DNA of 64,000 nt. Source: Thermoactinomyces daqus. Its GTDB lineage: Bacteria > Bacillota > Bacilli > Thermoactinomycetales > Thermoactinomycetaceae. The notes below the pieces were generated by a model. It did no database searches and had not been told where the DNA came from. It worked only from the letters and a program-made list of their open reading frames with translations. The stretch lies in the NCBI RefSeq assembly GCF_000763315.1, contig NZ_JPST01000035.1, positions 62,001 to 126,000 on the forward strand, written 5' to 3'. Each line of letters opens with the position of its first letter. The first letter of the stretch is position 1. Position numbers and translations under genes: made by a program. Shown piece by piece: positions 48,996 through 58,330 of the stretch.

Positions 48996-51379
48996 TCAAG
49001 GAGAAGTGCTTTCCACCCGGATCTTTTGCTTTTCGACGTGAAAAATGATCGCTCCAAGCTGATCGGTTCGCAAGATCACGGCATGTCGGGCACGCAAGCG
49101 CTGAAGCACCAGGGGAGAGGGATGGCCAAACGGATTATGCCGCCCCACGGAGATAACGGCATAGCGCGGGGCCACGGCATCGAGCCATTCTGCACCGGTG
49201 GACGTGCGGCTCCCGTGGTGTGCCACCTTTAGCACCTGGACATGCGGCAACCTCCACCCGGCTAATATCCGCTTTTCCGCTTCACTGCTGATATCTCCTG
49301 TCATCAAGGTTTGAAAGCGGCCGATCGATAACAAAAAAACAACGGACTCATCATTTGCCGATCGGTTCGCGGTCGCCGGATGCAAAAATGTAAGGAACAC
49401 ACCGGGCGAAAATTGCCATCTCAATCCCGGCCGGGCGATCCGGATCGGAATTTTTCGTTCCCGCATCTCTCTTAACAAATCCAGTTCCAACGCGCTTTTC
49501 GGCGGAAGAGGGCCACGGATCACCATTTTCACCGGAAATCTTTGCACCACCGCTTTCGCTCCGCCAATATGGTCCGCATCGCCATGCGTTAAAATGAACA
49601 GATCAATCTGTTTGATACCCCGGTATTTGAGATAAGGAATAATCACATTTTCACCGGCATCAAAGCGGCGGCTACCTGATCCGAAGCGGTTTCCGCGCGA
49701 GGAAAACCCTCCGCTGTCGATGAGAATCGTCTTTCCTGTCTGTGTTTCCACAACTGCCGCATCTCCCTGACCCACGTCGAGAAATGCGATCCGGTTTTCC
49801 GCTCCCTCTCCGTTACGTTTCCCATAAGCAAATGCCACCAAACTGAACAGCAAAAGAACGACACCGATCCGCTTCCATTGAGGAACAAACGGCTTCATCC
49901 AAACGACGGCCAGACTTATGACTGTAAAGCAATAAAGTGCAAGCCACAGGGCGGACGGCCCGGCCCATGACGGAAATGCCCATGTCCATTGCAACATCCA
50001 GCGGACACCCTGATGAACCAGCTCCAGCAATTGGCTGGTGAGACAGGCAAGCCACGAAGCCAGCGGTCCCGGAACAAAAGCAAGCAGAAGCGAACCGAGA
50101 GACAGCGGAAGAATCAGGGAACTGATCAATGGAACGAACAGAAGGTTGGCCAGCCAAGAAAGAAGCGAAAACTCGTGAAAATGAAAGATGAGAACCGGGA
50201 ACGACACCAGCTCTGCAATCAGATTGGCGGCCAAAAACTGACGAAGACTGCGCGACGGAACAGGAATGCGGCCGGCGACAGGCTCCGTCCCCACAACCAG
50301 AGCAGCGGTCACCAGATAGCTTAACTGAAAGCCGGCTTCTTCGATTTGAAAGGGATTCCATCCTAACTGGACCAGAAAGGAAACAGCCAAAAACGAAAGG
50401 GTATCCCGAAACTTTTTCAAAACGATGGCTAAAAGTGAAAAACCGGCCATGATCACCGCGCGGATCACCGGCGGACCAAGTCCTGTCAGAACGGCGTACA
50501 CCGGAAGACACAAAAGGATTGCCAACGCCGATTTTTCCCGCGTCAGCCCCAGGCGCGTCAACAAAAAATAAAAACAGCCGATCACAACAGCCACGTGCAG
50601 CCCGGATACAGATAAAAGATGAATAATGCCCAATGTGGCATACTGGGTCTCCAAACTGTCGGGAACAGCTGATTGCTCTCCCAGCAGAAGGCCGCGAAGA
50701 TATCCGCTCTGATCTCGGCCATACAGTTTCTCAATTCGTTGATCCAGCCAGGCGCGCCCTCGATCGATCAGTACCAGCGGATGATGCGGGACGGAAGCCA
50801 AAACCTTGATCCGTTCCGGCGAGTCAGATTGTCCGATCAAATGGATATGCCGACGATATAGATACGCGCCATAATCAAAGGCTCCCGGATTGCGCGGCCG
50901 GGGCGATTTGCTGAAGGTGAGCCTGATCCGGATCGTGGACAGCCGCTTTAACCGCCGGGCTTGTTCCCATTCGTCGTAAGAATGCAGCTTCCGCCTGACA
51001 GCACCCGTTCGGGAATCACTCTGCACCATCCCCGATCGGTTTTTACGTCGAAGACCATCATTTCGAACGTTAACTGGTCTCCCTCGATATCCGGAAGCGA
51101 AACAACCTTTCCGATCGCAACCTGAGGGCTGTTCAAAAACTGGCGCGGCAGATGGGAAACGTTGTTCGCCACGTCCCAGGCATAACGGAATGCTCCGGCA
51201 AACAGTCCGAGCAGCAGAAACAGGACAACCCGGCCTTTTCGATAATGATAGACGATCCAGCCTCCGGCCAGCGCGACCAGGACCGCTGCACATCCGTAAA
51301 AGAAAAATGCATTCCACCCGCGTGCGGCGAAAACCCCGGCAATCCATCCCGCGCTGACCCATACGAGCGGCCGCTTCAC
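48996..51379 (-). pseudogene. comEC: DNA uptake channel ComEC, single frameshift near the N-terminus
   Basis: ComEC forms the inner-membrane channel for transforming ssDNA. The protein begins in one frame (51379, GTG, MKRPLVWVSAGWIAGVFAA, membrane helices then the N-terminal OB-like domain) which stops at 50948, and continues in a second frame with WEQARRLKRLSTIRIRLT, the competence domain LRGLLLGEQSAVPDSLETQY, LSVSGLHVAVVIG, about eight helices, and a C-terminal metallo-beta-lactamase-like domain with THGDADHIGG ending at 48996. One missing base near 50950-51000 explains the break. All later motifs are intact, so sequencing error or recent loss are both possible. comEA is present 6 kb away; comEB is not seen. 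Confidence 0.85.
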
Positions 51380-51479
51380 CCTCCTTCCCCTCCTTTTTTT
51401 TTACAAACTTCGGAGGATTTCTCCATTTTCCTACATTTTCCTTCTTCTTTTTCCATCCTGTCATTAATTTTCAAGGCAC

Positions 51480-51506
51480 AAAAAAACGCCAATATCACCA
51501 TTGGCG
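51480..51506 (-). terminator. Intrinsic terminator after dnaI
   Basis: Minus-strand stem CGCCAAT/ATTGGCG (51500-51506 with 51487-51493), 6-base loop, followed by seven T. Confidence 0.88.
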
Positions 51507-51609
51507 TGATGCTCAAACCGGAGCATAAGGAATCGGTGCTTTTCTGCTACGACTGATGCCAAAGGAACGGGAGAAAAGCGAACAGACTGGAAAATAAGCT
51601 GACCAGATC

Positions 51610-52569
51610 TCAATTGGCATTATTGTTCAGGGCATATCTCCTGTTTCTTCCCTGTACCTCAACAACCGTCACATAAGGCTTGATTCTTTCCATGATCCTT
51701 TTGGCCTTCAGCGGTTCATGGCGTTCATATCCGTTTGACAGCGTAATGGAGAGCCATTCCTCCAATTCATCAAGCGTGAGGTTGGAAGTGTAAATGGTCG
51801 GAAGCTGATTGGATACCCGGTTGTGCAAAACCACGGCCAATACACTGTCCCTCAACCAGGAAGTCAGGTTTTCCACCCCGATATCATCCAGTACCAATAT
51901 GGGGACGTTGCTTAATGCTTCCAGTTTACTATTGAGCAATCCTTCTTTCTTGGCGATGGTATCCCTCAGTTCCTGGGCAAGTGCCGAAGTGTGAACCATC
52001 ATGGAGGGAATTCCGTATTCAGCCAGGGTATTTAAAATAGCACCGGCAATATAACTTTTTCCCGTCCCGAATGATCCGCAAAAGTAAAGGCCTTTAACCG
52101 TTTCCCCGTTGGCTATTCTCAGGCAGAAATCCAAAGCGGCATCGATCGCCTTTTCCCGTCCATGATCCAATTCAATCGTTTGAAACGTTGCCTTTTGAAT
52201 GTCCAGAGGAATTTGCTGACACTGAATTAAGTTTTTTCTCCGCTCTTCCTCTTTTTTCACCTTGAGCTTGCTGCATTCATTCATGACCAGATCCACAAAA
52301 CCGCCGTATTCCCTTAAAGTCGGAAAGTGCCCTTTCATCAGGTTTGGACACTCACTCAAACGGAGACACTGTTTGCAGTTTTCATTTTCCTGGACGAATT
52401 GATGGAGCTTGGAGAACGAACGTTTTAAGATTGCCTCGGAAACTTCATGCTCCACCATATATTTGACCACTAAAGGGTGTTTTAACAACGCGTTTAATTG
52501 CCTTTCCATCTGATCCGGACTGAAGCGTTCTTTCATTTTTGAAGAGATAACGTTTCCCAGTTTTTTCAA
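51610..52569 (-). CDS. dnaI: Helicase loader DnaI-like AAA+ ATPase
   Basis: 319 residues. N-terminal zinc-binding helicase-interaction domain (CKQCLRLSECPNLMKG) and C-terminal AAA+ domain: Walker A GSFGTGKSYIAGAI, Walker B ILVLDDIG, sensor TIYTSNLTLDELEEWL, SWLRDSVLAVVLHNRVS. Matches B. subtilis DnaI, which loads the DnaC helicase at replication start. It is not next to dnaB or thrS as usual, but alone between comEC and dcd; it may be the main loader relocated or a second copy. TTG start at 52569 with GGGGAG upstream. Confidence 0.88.
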   Translation of the reverse strand: MKKLGNVISSKMKERFSPDQMERQLNALLKHPLVVKYMVEHEVSEAILKRSFSKLHQFVQENENCKQCLRLSECPNLMKGHFPTLREYGGFVDLVMNECSKLKVKKEEERRKNLIQCQQIPLDIQKATFQTIELDHGREKAIDAALDFCLRIANGETVKGLYFCGSFGTGKSYIAGAILNTLAEYGIPSMMVHTSALAQELRDTIAKKEGLLNSKLEALSNVPILVLDDIGVENLTSWLRDSVLAVVLHNRVSNQLPTIYTSNLTLDELEEWLSITLSNGYERHEPLKAKRIMERIKPYVTVVEVQGRNRRYALNNNAN

Positions 52570-52921
52570 TTTCTCGAATCTCCCCGTTCTTATGGTCAGA
52601 CATGCTGATTTTCCGTTTGTATGTGATCAACACGCCTGTCCACGAAGACTTCTGCATGTAATCTTATCACAAAACCGGGTGGCAATCACCCGATCGAATT
52701 TACGTTTTTTTCCGATCTGAAAAGCACATATCCAAGTGATCAGGGCAGAGACGGGTAATTCCCGCATCATCCTGAAATGACGATCGGATTTTTTCCTCTC
52801 ACTCAAATCCTGGGATGAAAGAAGAAAATCGGAGACTGATGCATTCCTCACGATCCGGTCAATAAAGGCAAAAAAGACGGCCGATGGATTTCGCCGTCTG
52901 TTTGCATCATCTATGATCCTG
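52570..52921 (-). other. dnaI-dcd intergenic region
   Basis: About 350 bases without a supported gene. It contains the dcd terminator (52871-52899) and must hold the dnaI promoter, which I cannot identify with confidence. Open frames running through it have no RBS and no recognisable product. Confidence 0.45.
52871..52899 (-). terminator. Intrinsic terminator after dcd
   Basis: Minus-strand stem AGACGGC/GCCGTCT (52893-52899 with 52875-52881), 11-base loop, followed by T-run. Confidence 0.85.
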
Positions 52922-53479
52922 TTATACCTTTGGCAGTGTAATTCCCGTTTGTCCCTGGTATTTCCCTTGTTTGGAGCGGTAAGAGACTTCACAAATCTCA
53001 TCACTCTCCAAAAACAGAATCTGACAAAGGCCTTCATTGGAATAAATCTTTGCCGGCAGCGGTGTCGTATTTGAGATTTCCAACGTAACGTACCCTTCCC
53101 AGCCGGGTTCGAGAGGGGTCACATTGGTAATGATTCCGCAGCGCGCATACGTTGACTTGCCGACACACACGGCCAGGACGTTTTCCGGAATGCGAAAATA
53201 TTCCACCGACCGCGCCAGGGCAAATGAGTTGGGAGGAATGATGCACACTTCTCCTTTAAAATCGATAAACGAATCGGAATCGATCTTTTTCGGATCGATG
53301 ACGGGGTTCAGCGCATTGTGAAAAATCTTGTATTCATCCGCAACGCGCAAATCATATCCATAACTGCTGAGTCCAAAACTGACCGCTTCCCCTTTCCCCA
53401 CGTTCCGATCGATAAACGGCTCGATCATTTGATGATGAAGCGCCATTTCGCGTATCCATTTATCCGATTTAATGGCCAT
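52922..53479 (-). CDS. dcd: dCTP deaminase
   Basis: 185 residues. Converts dCTP to dUTP (or directly to dUMP in bifunctional members) for dTTP synthesis. Motifs: [57 protein letters not shown] and the catalytic Glu region [18 protein letters not shown], then [13 protein letters not shown] at 53479 with AAGGAG 10 bases upstream. Monocistronic, with its own terminator. Confidence 0.95.
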   Translation of the reverse strand: MAIKSDKWIREMALHHQMIEPFIDRNVGKGEAVSFGLSSYGYDLRVADEYKIFHNALNPVIDPKKIDSDSFIDFKGEVCIIPPNSFALARSVEYFRIPENVLAVCVGKSTYARCGIITNVTPLEPGWEGYVTLEISNTTPLPAKIYSNEGLCQILFLESDEICEVSYRSKQGKYQGQTGITLPKV

Positions 53480-53540
53480 TTCCTGCAATCTCCTTCTGTG
53501 CAAAATTTCCCTTCTCATTTTACATGATCATCTGCAAAAG

Positions 53541-53564
53541 AAAAACGCCCCCTGGAGGAGACGC
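53541..53564 (-). terminator. Intrinsic terminator after metC
   Basis: Minus-strand stem GCGTCTCC/GGGGGCGT (53564-53557 with 53552-53545, including G-T pairs), 4-base loop, then TTTTTC; it begins at the metC stop. Confidence 0.75.
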
Positions 53565-54736
53565 TATAAATTACCAAAACCTGCCGGGATCGTCACCTTT
53601 TTTTCTTGCAAGGCCGCCGCCAGATCATCAATCAGATCATCCGCGTTTTCCAGTCCGACCGACAGGCGCAGCAGCCCGTCCGTAATCCCGTGACGATTCC
53701 GCACTTCCGCGGGCATTGCCGCATGGGACATCATCGCCGGATAGGAGAGAATGCTTTCGACCGCACCGAGACTGACCGCCACGATCGGCAGACGGACCCG
53801 TGACAGGATGCGCTTGGCTTTCTCCATGCTGCCGACATCGAAGGAGAGAACCGCTCCATGCCCGCTCGCCTGTTCATTTTGCAAATGATAACCTTCGTGT
53901 GACGGAAGGCCGGTATAGTAAACCCGTTTGACATCCGGATGCTGTTCCAGCCACAGCGCCACCTTTTCCGCGCTTTGCGTCGACAACTCCATCCGTGCCT
54001 GCAACGTCTTGAGACCTCTGAGCACCAGCCAAGAATCGTACACACCCAGGATGGCGCCAAAAGCATTTTGCAGCAGTCCGATCTCCTCGGCCAGTTCTTC
54101 ATCCTTCACCACAACCAGTCCGGCCACAACATCACTGTGCCCGCTGATAAATTTGGTTGCGCTGTGAACCACGATATCGGCACCCAGCTCGAGCGGCCGC
54201 TGGAAATACGGGGTTAAAAAGGTGTTATCGACGATGGTTCGCAAACGGTACGCTTTAGCAATCCGCACAATGCCACGCAAGTCCGTCACCTTGAGCAGCG
54301 GATTGGACGGGGTTTCCACATAGATCGCCCGGGTGTTGGGGCGAATCGCAGCGGCCACCTGTTCCAAATCGGTCGTATCAACAAACGTGGTTTCAATTCC
54401 CATGCGGTCAAACACCTTTGTCAAGACGCGATATGTACCCCCGTACACATCTTGGGACACAATCAGGTGATCTCCGCGCGAGAACAAGAGAAATACCGTG
54501 GAAATCGCCGCCATTCCGGAAGCGAACGCATAGCCGCGACAGCCCCCTTCGAGTCTTGTGATCGTTTGCTCCAGCGCTTTGCGCGTCGGGTTGCCCGAAC
54601 GGGCATAGTCAAATTCGCCCGGCTGGTCAATGGAAAACTGATGGTAAGTCGATGACTGGTAAATCGGAATGCTGGAAGCCCCCGTAAACGAATCAATTTC
54701 ATTCCCGTTGTGCAAAAGCCTTGTCTCAAATCTCAT
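53564..54736 (-). CDS. metC: Cystathionine beta-lyase (Cys/Met PLP family)
   Basis: 390 residues, PLP-dependent. Motifs: IPIYQSSTYHQFS, YARSGNPTRKALE, YAFASGMAAIS, and the PLP lysine context DIVVHSATKFISGHSDVVAG. Cleaves cystathionine to homocysteine in methionine synthesis; by sequence alone a gamma-lyase role cannot be ruled out. It is the second gene of a metI-metC pair like that of B. subtilis, 18 bases after metI, under a SAM riboswitch. Confidence 0.88.
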   Translation of the reverse strand: MRFETRLLHNGNEIDSFTGASSIPIYQSSTYHQFSIDQPGEFDYARSGNPTRKALEQTITRLEGGCRGYAFASGMAAISTVFLLFSRGDHLIVSQDVYGGTYRVLTKVFDRMGIETTFVDTTDLEQVAAAIRPNTRAIYVETPSNPLLKVTDLRGIVRIAKAYRLRTIVDNTFLTPYFQRPLELGADIVVHSATKFISGHSDVVAGLVVVKDEELAEEIGLLQNAFGAILGVYDSWLVLRGLKTLQARMELSTQSAEKVALWLEQHPDVKRVYYTGLPSHEGYHLQNEQASGHGAVLSFDVGSMEKAKRILSRVRLPIVAVSLGAVESILSYPAMMSHAAMPAEVRNRHGITDGLLRLSVGLENADDLIDDLAAALQEKKVTIPAGFGNL

Positions 54737-54753
54737 CTTGCTCCCCTTCCTTT

Positions 54754-55899
54754 CTATTCCTGATCCGCTTTTTTCAGCGCTTGATCCAAATCAGCAATCA
54801 GATCTTCCTTGTGTTCAATTCCCACTGACAGTCGCAACAAGCGATCGCAGACCCCGATGCTCTCCCTGATCTCAACCGGCACATCCGCATGGGTCTGCCT
54901 TGCCGGATAGGTGATCAAACTCTCCACGCCGCCCAGACTCTCCGCATAAGTGATCACATTCAGATTTTCCAGGATTGAGGCAATCATCCCACTATTCCTG
55001 ACCCGGAATGAAATCATCCCCCCGTATCCGTCCGCCTGTTCATCCAAAATCGCTTTTGATTCCGGGTTGAGCGAGGGATAAAAAACCTCGTCCACCAGCG
55101 GGTGTTGCTTTAAATATTCAGCGATCGCCAGCGCATTTTCCTGATGTTTTTCCATCCTCAAGGCCAATGTTTTCATCCCGCGCATCAATAACCACGTATC
55201 CAGCGGCCCCAGAGCAGCTCCGATCGAATTTTGAATAAAGCGCAACCGTTCAGCCAATTCATCTCCTTTTACGACAATCAACCCTGCCAGCACATCATTG
55301 TGGCCTCCCAGATACTTGGTCGCACTGTGGACGACGATATCGGCACCGAGCTCCAGCGGCCGCTGGAAATACGGAGTCATAAAGGTATTGTCAACAATGG
55401 TGTAACAGCCCGCCTGCTTTGCAATTTGCGCAATCTGCTTCAAGTCCGTTACCTGCATCAGCGGATTGGTGGGCGACTCGATAAAAACAGCCTTTGTATT
55501 CGGACCGATTGCCCGCTTTACATCATCCGACCGTCGCAAATCCACGTAAGTAAAGGACAGACCGAACCGGGTCAATACCTCTTCAAACAGACGATAGGTT
55601 CCACCATATAAATCAAGGGATACGACGAAATGATCCCCGGCGGAAAACAACCCCATCAATGTATGAATCGCCGCCATTCCCGAACTGCAGGCAAACCCGC
55701 CGTTTCCTCCCTCCAACTGGCTGATCGCCTCTTCCAGCACGTCCCGGGTCGGATTGGCTGTGCGCGAATAATCATAACCAGTACTAACTCCCAAAGAGAT
55801 ATGCTCATATGCTGTGGAAAAATACACAGGAAAGTTAACGGCCCCTGTCTTCTTCTCCTTCTTGTTGCCGATTTGTGCCAGTCTCGTTTCCAGTTTCAC
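54754..55899 (-). CDS. metI: Cystathionine gamma-synthase / O-acetylhomoserine thiolyase
   Basis: 381 residues, PLP enzyme of the same family (NFPVYFSTAYEHISLG, YDYSRTANPTRDVLEE, PLP lysine in DIVVHSATKYLGGHNDVLAG). Makes cystathionine (or homocysteine) from activated homoserine. GTG at 55899 with GGGAGG 8 bases upstream. First gene of metI-metC after a SAM-I riboswitch, so expression should rise when SAM is low. Confidence 0.9.
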   Translation of the reverse strand: MKLETRLAQIGNKKEKKTGAVNFPVYFSTAYEHISLGVSTGYDYSRTANPTRDVLEEAISQLEGGNGGFACSSGMAAIHTLMGLFSAGDHFVVSLDLYGGTYRLFEEVLTRFGLSFTYVDLRRSDDVKRAIGPNTKAVFIESPTNPLMQVTDLKQIAQIAKQAGCYTIVDNTFMTPYFQRPLELGADIVVHSATKYLGGHNDVLAGLIVVKGDELAERLRFIQNSIGAALGPLDTWLLMRGMKTLALRMEKHQENALAIAEYLKQHPLVDEVFYPSLNPESKAILDEQADGYGGMISFRVRNSGMIASILENLNVITYAESLGGVESLITYPARQTHADVPVEIRESIGVCDRLLRLSVGIEHKEDLIADLDQALKKADQE

Positions 55900-55925
55900 A
55901 GGTGATCCCTCCCAGAAGTTAGCCA

Positions 55926-56103
55926 ATAAAAAAACCCCTTCCCTTATCCAGAGAAGAGGCAGAACCTGCGACGGTCAATCTCTCTTCTCTTATCTCTCAG
56001 AAACACTCGTTTCTGCAGGAATTGGCACCTTCCGGCAGCAAACGCCGCCGAGGTTGCCGGGCTTCATCGGGCCAGTCCCTCCGCCACTCTGGATAAGAGA
56101 ACC
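55926..56103 (-). promoter_or_regulatory. SAM-I (S-box) riboswitch of metIC
   Basis: Minus strand shows the S-box core: CTTATCCAGAGTGGCGGAGG (about 56099-56080), GATGAAGCCCGGCAACC, GGAAGGTGCCAATTCC and TGAGAGATAAG, followed by a Rho-independent terminator ending in a run of T at 55933-55927. SAM binding is expected to favour termination and switch off metI-metC. Confidence 0.97.
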
Positions 56104-56150
56104 TTTATCCCCTTTTAACTTTTCCGGTTTCAATTTTTCATCTTTCACAG

Positions 56151-56179
56151 ATTATACTAAACAGTTCCGGCCACGTCAA
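56151..56179 (-). promoter_or_regulatory. SigA promoter of the metIC riboswitch transcript
   Basis: Minus-strand -35 TTGACG (56179-56174), 17-base spacer, -10 TATAAT (56156-56151). Confidence 0.85.
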
Positions 56180-56220
56180 GAGTGATATTTATACTTGTCA
56201 TTGATAGAGTATACATTTCA

Positions 56221-56250
56221 TTGATTTTCTTAACATACTTCCCTTACAAT
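56221..56250 (+). promoter_or_regulatory. SigA-type promoter of rocD
   Basis: -35 TTGATT (56221-56226), 18-base spacer, -10 TACAAT (56245-56250), about 45 bases before the start. No SigL (-24/-12) promoter is seen, unlike B. subtilis roc genes. Confidence 0.6.
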
Positions 56251-56295
56251 AAATTTGTAAATGATCAAATAGTTTTGAGCTAAGGGGGTAATTCC

Positions 56296-57489
56296 ATGTC
56301 GCGCAACCAGGAACTCATTGAGCTTACGGATAAATTCGGGGCAAGGAACTATCATCCTCTGCCGATCGTTATTTCCAAAGCAGAGGGAATCTGGGTTGAG
56401 GATGCCGACGGTAACCGTTACATGGATATGTTAAGCGCTTACTCGGCTCTCAACCACGGACACCGCCATCCCAGACTGATCCAGGCGTTAAAAGAGCAGG
56501 CTGACAAAGTCACCTTGACTTCACGTGCCTTTCATAACGACCAATTGGGTCTCTTTTACGAAAAAGTGGCAAAACTGACGGACAAAGAGATGGTTTTGCC
56601 GATGAACACAGGAGCCGAAGCCGTTGAAACGGCGATCAAAGCCGTTCGCCGCTGGGCTTACGATGTGAAAAAGGTTCCGGACAACCAGGCGGAAATCATC
56701 GTTTGCGCCGACAACTTTCACGGCCGCACCGTCACCGCTGTTTCCCTCTCGTCCAACGATGAGTACAAACGCGGTTTCGGCCCCCTGACCCCAGGCTTCA
56801 AAGTAATCCCTTACGGCGATTTGGAAGCGCTTCGCCAAGCGATTACCCCGAACACGGCCGCGTTCCTTTTCGAACCAATCCAGGGAGAAGCCGGCGTCAT
56901 CGTGCCTCCGGAAGGATTCCTCAAACAAGCATATGAATTGTGCAAAGAACATCATGTTCTCTTTGTCGCCGACGAAATCCAGACCGGTTTCGGCCGGACG
57001 GGGCAATTGTTCGCATGCGACTGGGAAGACGTAAAACCGGATCTGTACATTATGGGAAAAGCGCTTGGCGGCGGTGTGATGCCGATTTCGGCCGTAGCGG
57101 CAGACAGAGAGGTTCTCGGCGTCTTTGAACCTGGTTCCCACGGGTCCACGTTTGGCGGAAACCCTCTCGCTTGCGCCGTGGCCATTGCCGCCTTGGATGT
57201 GCTGATCGAAGAAGAGTTACCCAAGCGCTCCCGCGAGCTCGGAGCCTATTTTATTGAGGAATTGCGCAAAATCAACAACCCGAAAATCAAAGAAGTACGC
57301 GGCAAAGGCTTGTTTATCGGAATGGAGCTGACGGAAGCGGCACGGCCTTATTGTGAATCCTTGATGCAAGAAGGACTCTTGTGCAAAGAAACCCATGAAA
57401 ATACCATCCGCTTTGCTCCCCCGCTCATCATCACCCGGGAAGAACTCGATCTGGCTCTCGATAAAGTGCGCAAAGTCATGGAGCGTTAA
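56296..57489 (+). CDS. rocD: Ornithine aminotransferase
   Basis: 397 residues, class III PLP aminotransferase; converts ornithine and 2-oxoglutarate to glutamate semialdehyde and glutamate in arginine/proline metabolism. Motifs: [61 protein letters not shown] and the PLP lysine in [22 protein letters not shown] at 56296 with AAGGGGG upstream. Monocistronic; divergent from metIC. Confidence 0.95.
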   Translation: MSRNQELIELTDKFGARNYHPLPIVISKAEGIWVEDADGNRYMDMLSAYSALNHGHRHPRLIQALKEQADKVTLTSRAFHNDQLGLFYEKVAKLTDKEMVLPMNTGAEAVETAIKAVRRWAYDVKKVPDNQAEIIVCADNFHGRTVTAVSLSSNDEYKRGFGPLTPGFKVIPYGDLEALRQAITPNTAAFLFEPIQGEAGVIVPPEGFLKQAYELCKEHHVLFVADEIQTGFGRTGQLFACDWEDVKPDLYIMGKALGGGVMPISAVAADREVLGVFEPGSHGSTFGGNPLACAVAIAALDVLIEEELPKRSRELGAYFIEELRKINNPKIKEVRGKGLFIGMELTEAARPYCESLMQEGLLCKETHENTIRFAPPLIITREELDLALDKVRKVMER

Positions 57490-57496
57490 TTTTTGC

Positions 57497-57536
57497 AAAA
57501 AGCGGCTTCCTGTCGAGGTTGCCGTTTTTTCTTTTT
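57497..57536. terminator. Terminator between convergent rocD and comEA
   Basis: Stem AAAAAGCGGC/GCCGTTTTTT (57497-57506 with 57521-57530, one G-T pair), T-rich on both strands. Confidence 0.8.
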
Positions 57537-57545
57537 CAAATCCTC

Positions 57546-58178
57546 TTACAGGACGATCTGTGCGCGAAATTTCTCCAGTGTCTTTTCCCCGATGCCCGGA
57601 ACATTCGCAATTTCCTCGATGGTGCGAAAAGGGCCGTGTTCCTGTCTGTACTGGAAAATGTTTTTCGCTTTTGACGGCCCGATCCCATCCAGTTTCTCCA
57701 GTTCTTCCAGGGTGGCCTGGTTGATATGGATCTTGTCCGATGATGATGTTCCTTGCATATTGCCTTGTCCCGATGCTATCCATCCTTCCGGAACCGCTTC
57801 CCCGCGCCTGGGTATGTAAACCACCATGCCGTCGCTCAGGGGCTGTGCCAGATTCACCTGGTTGAGATCGGCATCCTTCCCCGCACCGCCCGCTTTTTCC
57901 AACACATCGTATACCCTGGCCCCTGATTCGAGATGATAAAGTCCCGGATGGGAGACCGCTCCTTTCAGATCGATGACAATCACATCATTCTTCTGCTTTT
58001 TCTCTGCAGGCTCAACTTTCTCCGCCTTCGCCGATTGATACGGTTCAAGGCCCTCCGTCGGCAAATTCTCCGCGGATGGTTGAAAAACCCAGGCCGCAAC
58101 AGCCACCAGCAATAAAATCAATACCGCTCCGGCCATTATTTTCTCACGCGGCGTCCAGTCCCATTGAACCAAAGGCAA
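57546..58178 (-). CDS. comEA: Competence protein ComEA (DNA receptor)
   Basis: 210 residues. One N-terminal membrane helix (IMAGAVLILLLVAVAAWVF), an SLBB/S-like domain (VIVIDLKGAVSHPGLYHLES, VNLAQPLSDGMVVYIPR) and a C-terminal double helix-hairpin-helix (KIHINQATLEELEKLDGIGP, IANVPGIGEKTLEKFR) that binds dsDNA at the cell surface. Separated from comEC by other genes; comEB is absent from the window. Confidence 0.96.
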   Translation of the reverse strand: MPLVQWDWTPREKIMAGAVLILLLVAVAAWVFQPSAENLPTEGLEPYQSAKAEKVEPAEKKQKNDVIVIDLKGAVSHPGLYHLESGARVYDVLEKAGGAGKDADLNQVNLAQPLSDGMVVYIPRRGEAVPEGWIASGQGNMQGTSSSDKIHINQATLEELEKLDGIGPSKAKNIFQYRQEHGPFRTIEEIANVPGIGEKTLEKFRAQIVL

Positions 58179-58266
58179 ACACCTCTGAATATTCCGTTAT
58201 TTTATATCTAACAATGTACATGATGATCGCTTTTCAGACAAGTCTTTATGAACAAATTTCCAAAAC

Positions 58267-58299
58267 AAAAAAACCCGCCTGCCAAACGCGGCAAGCGGG
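58267..58299 (-). terminator. Intrinsic terminator after leuS
   Basis: Minus-strand stem CCCGCTTGCC/GGCAGGCGGG (58290-58299 with 58274-58283), 6-base loop, followed by seven T. Confidence 0.93.
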
Positions 58300-58330
58300 C
58301 TCCAATATGCTCTCTTCCTTGACAACAATG

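Noticed and set aside
52627-53037. Minus-strand open frame of 136 codons between dnaI and dcd
   Set aside because: It overlaps dcd in another frame, has no RBS and no family resemblance.
53564-55899. Tandem duplication of a transposable or repeated element
   Set aside because: The similarity between the two genes is the normal MetI/MetC paralogy seen in other Bacilli, not a recent repeat.
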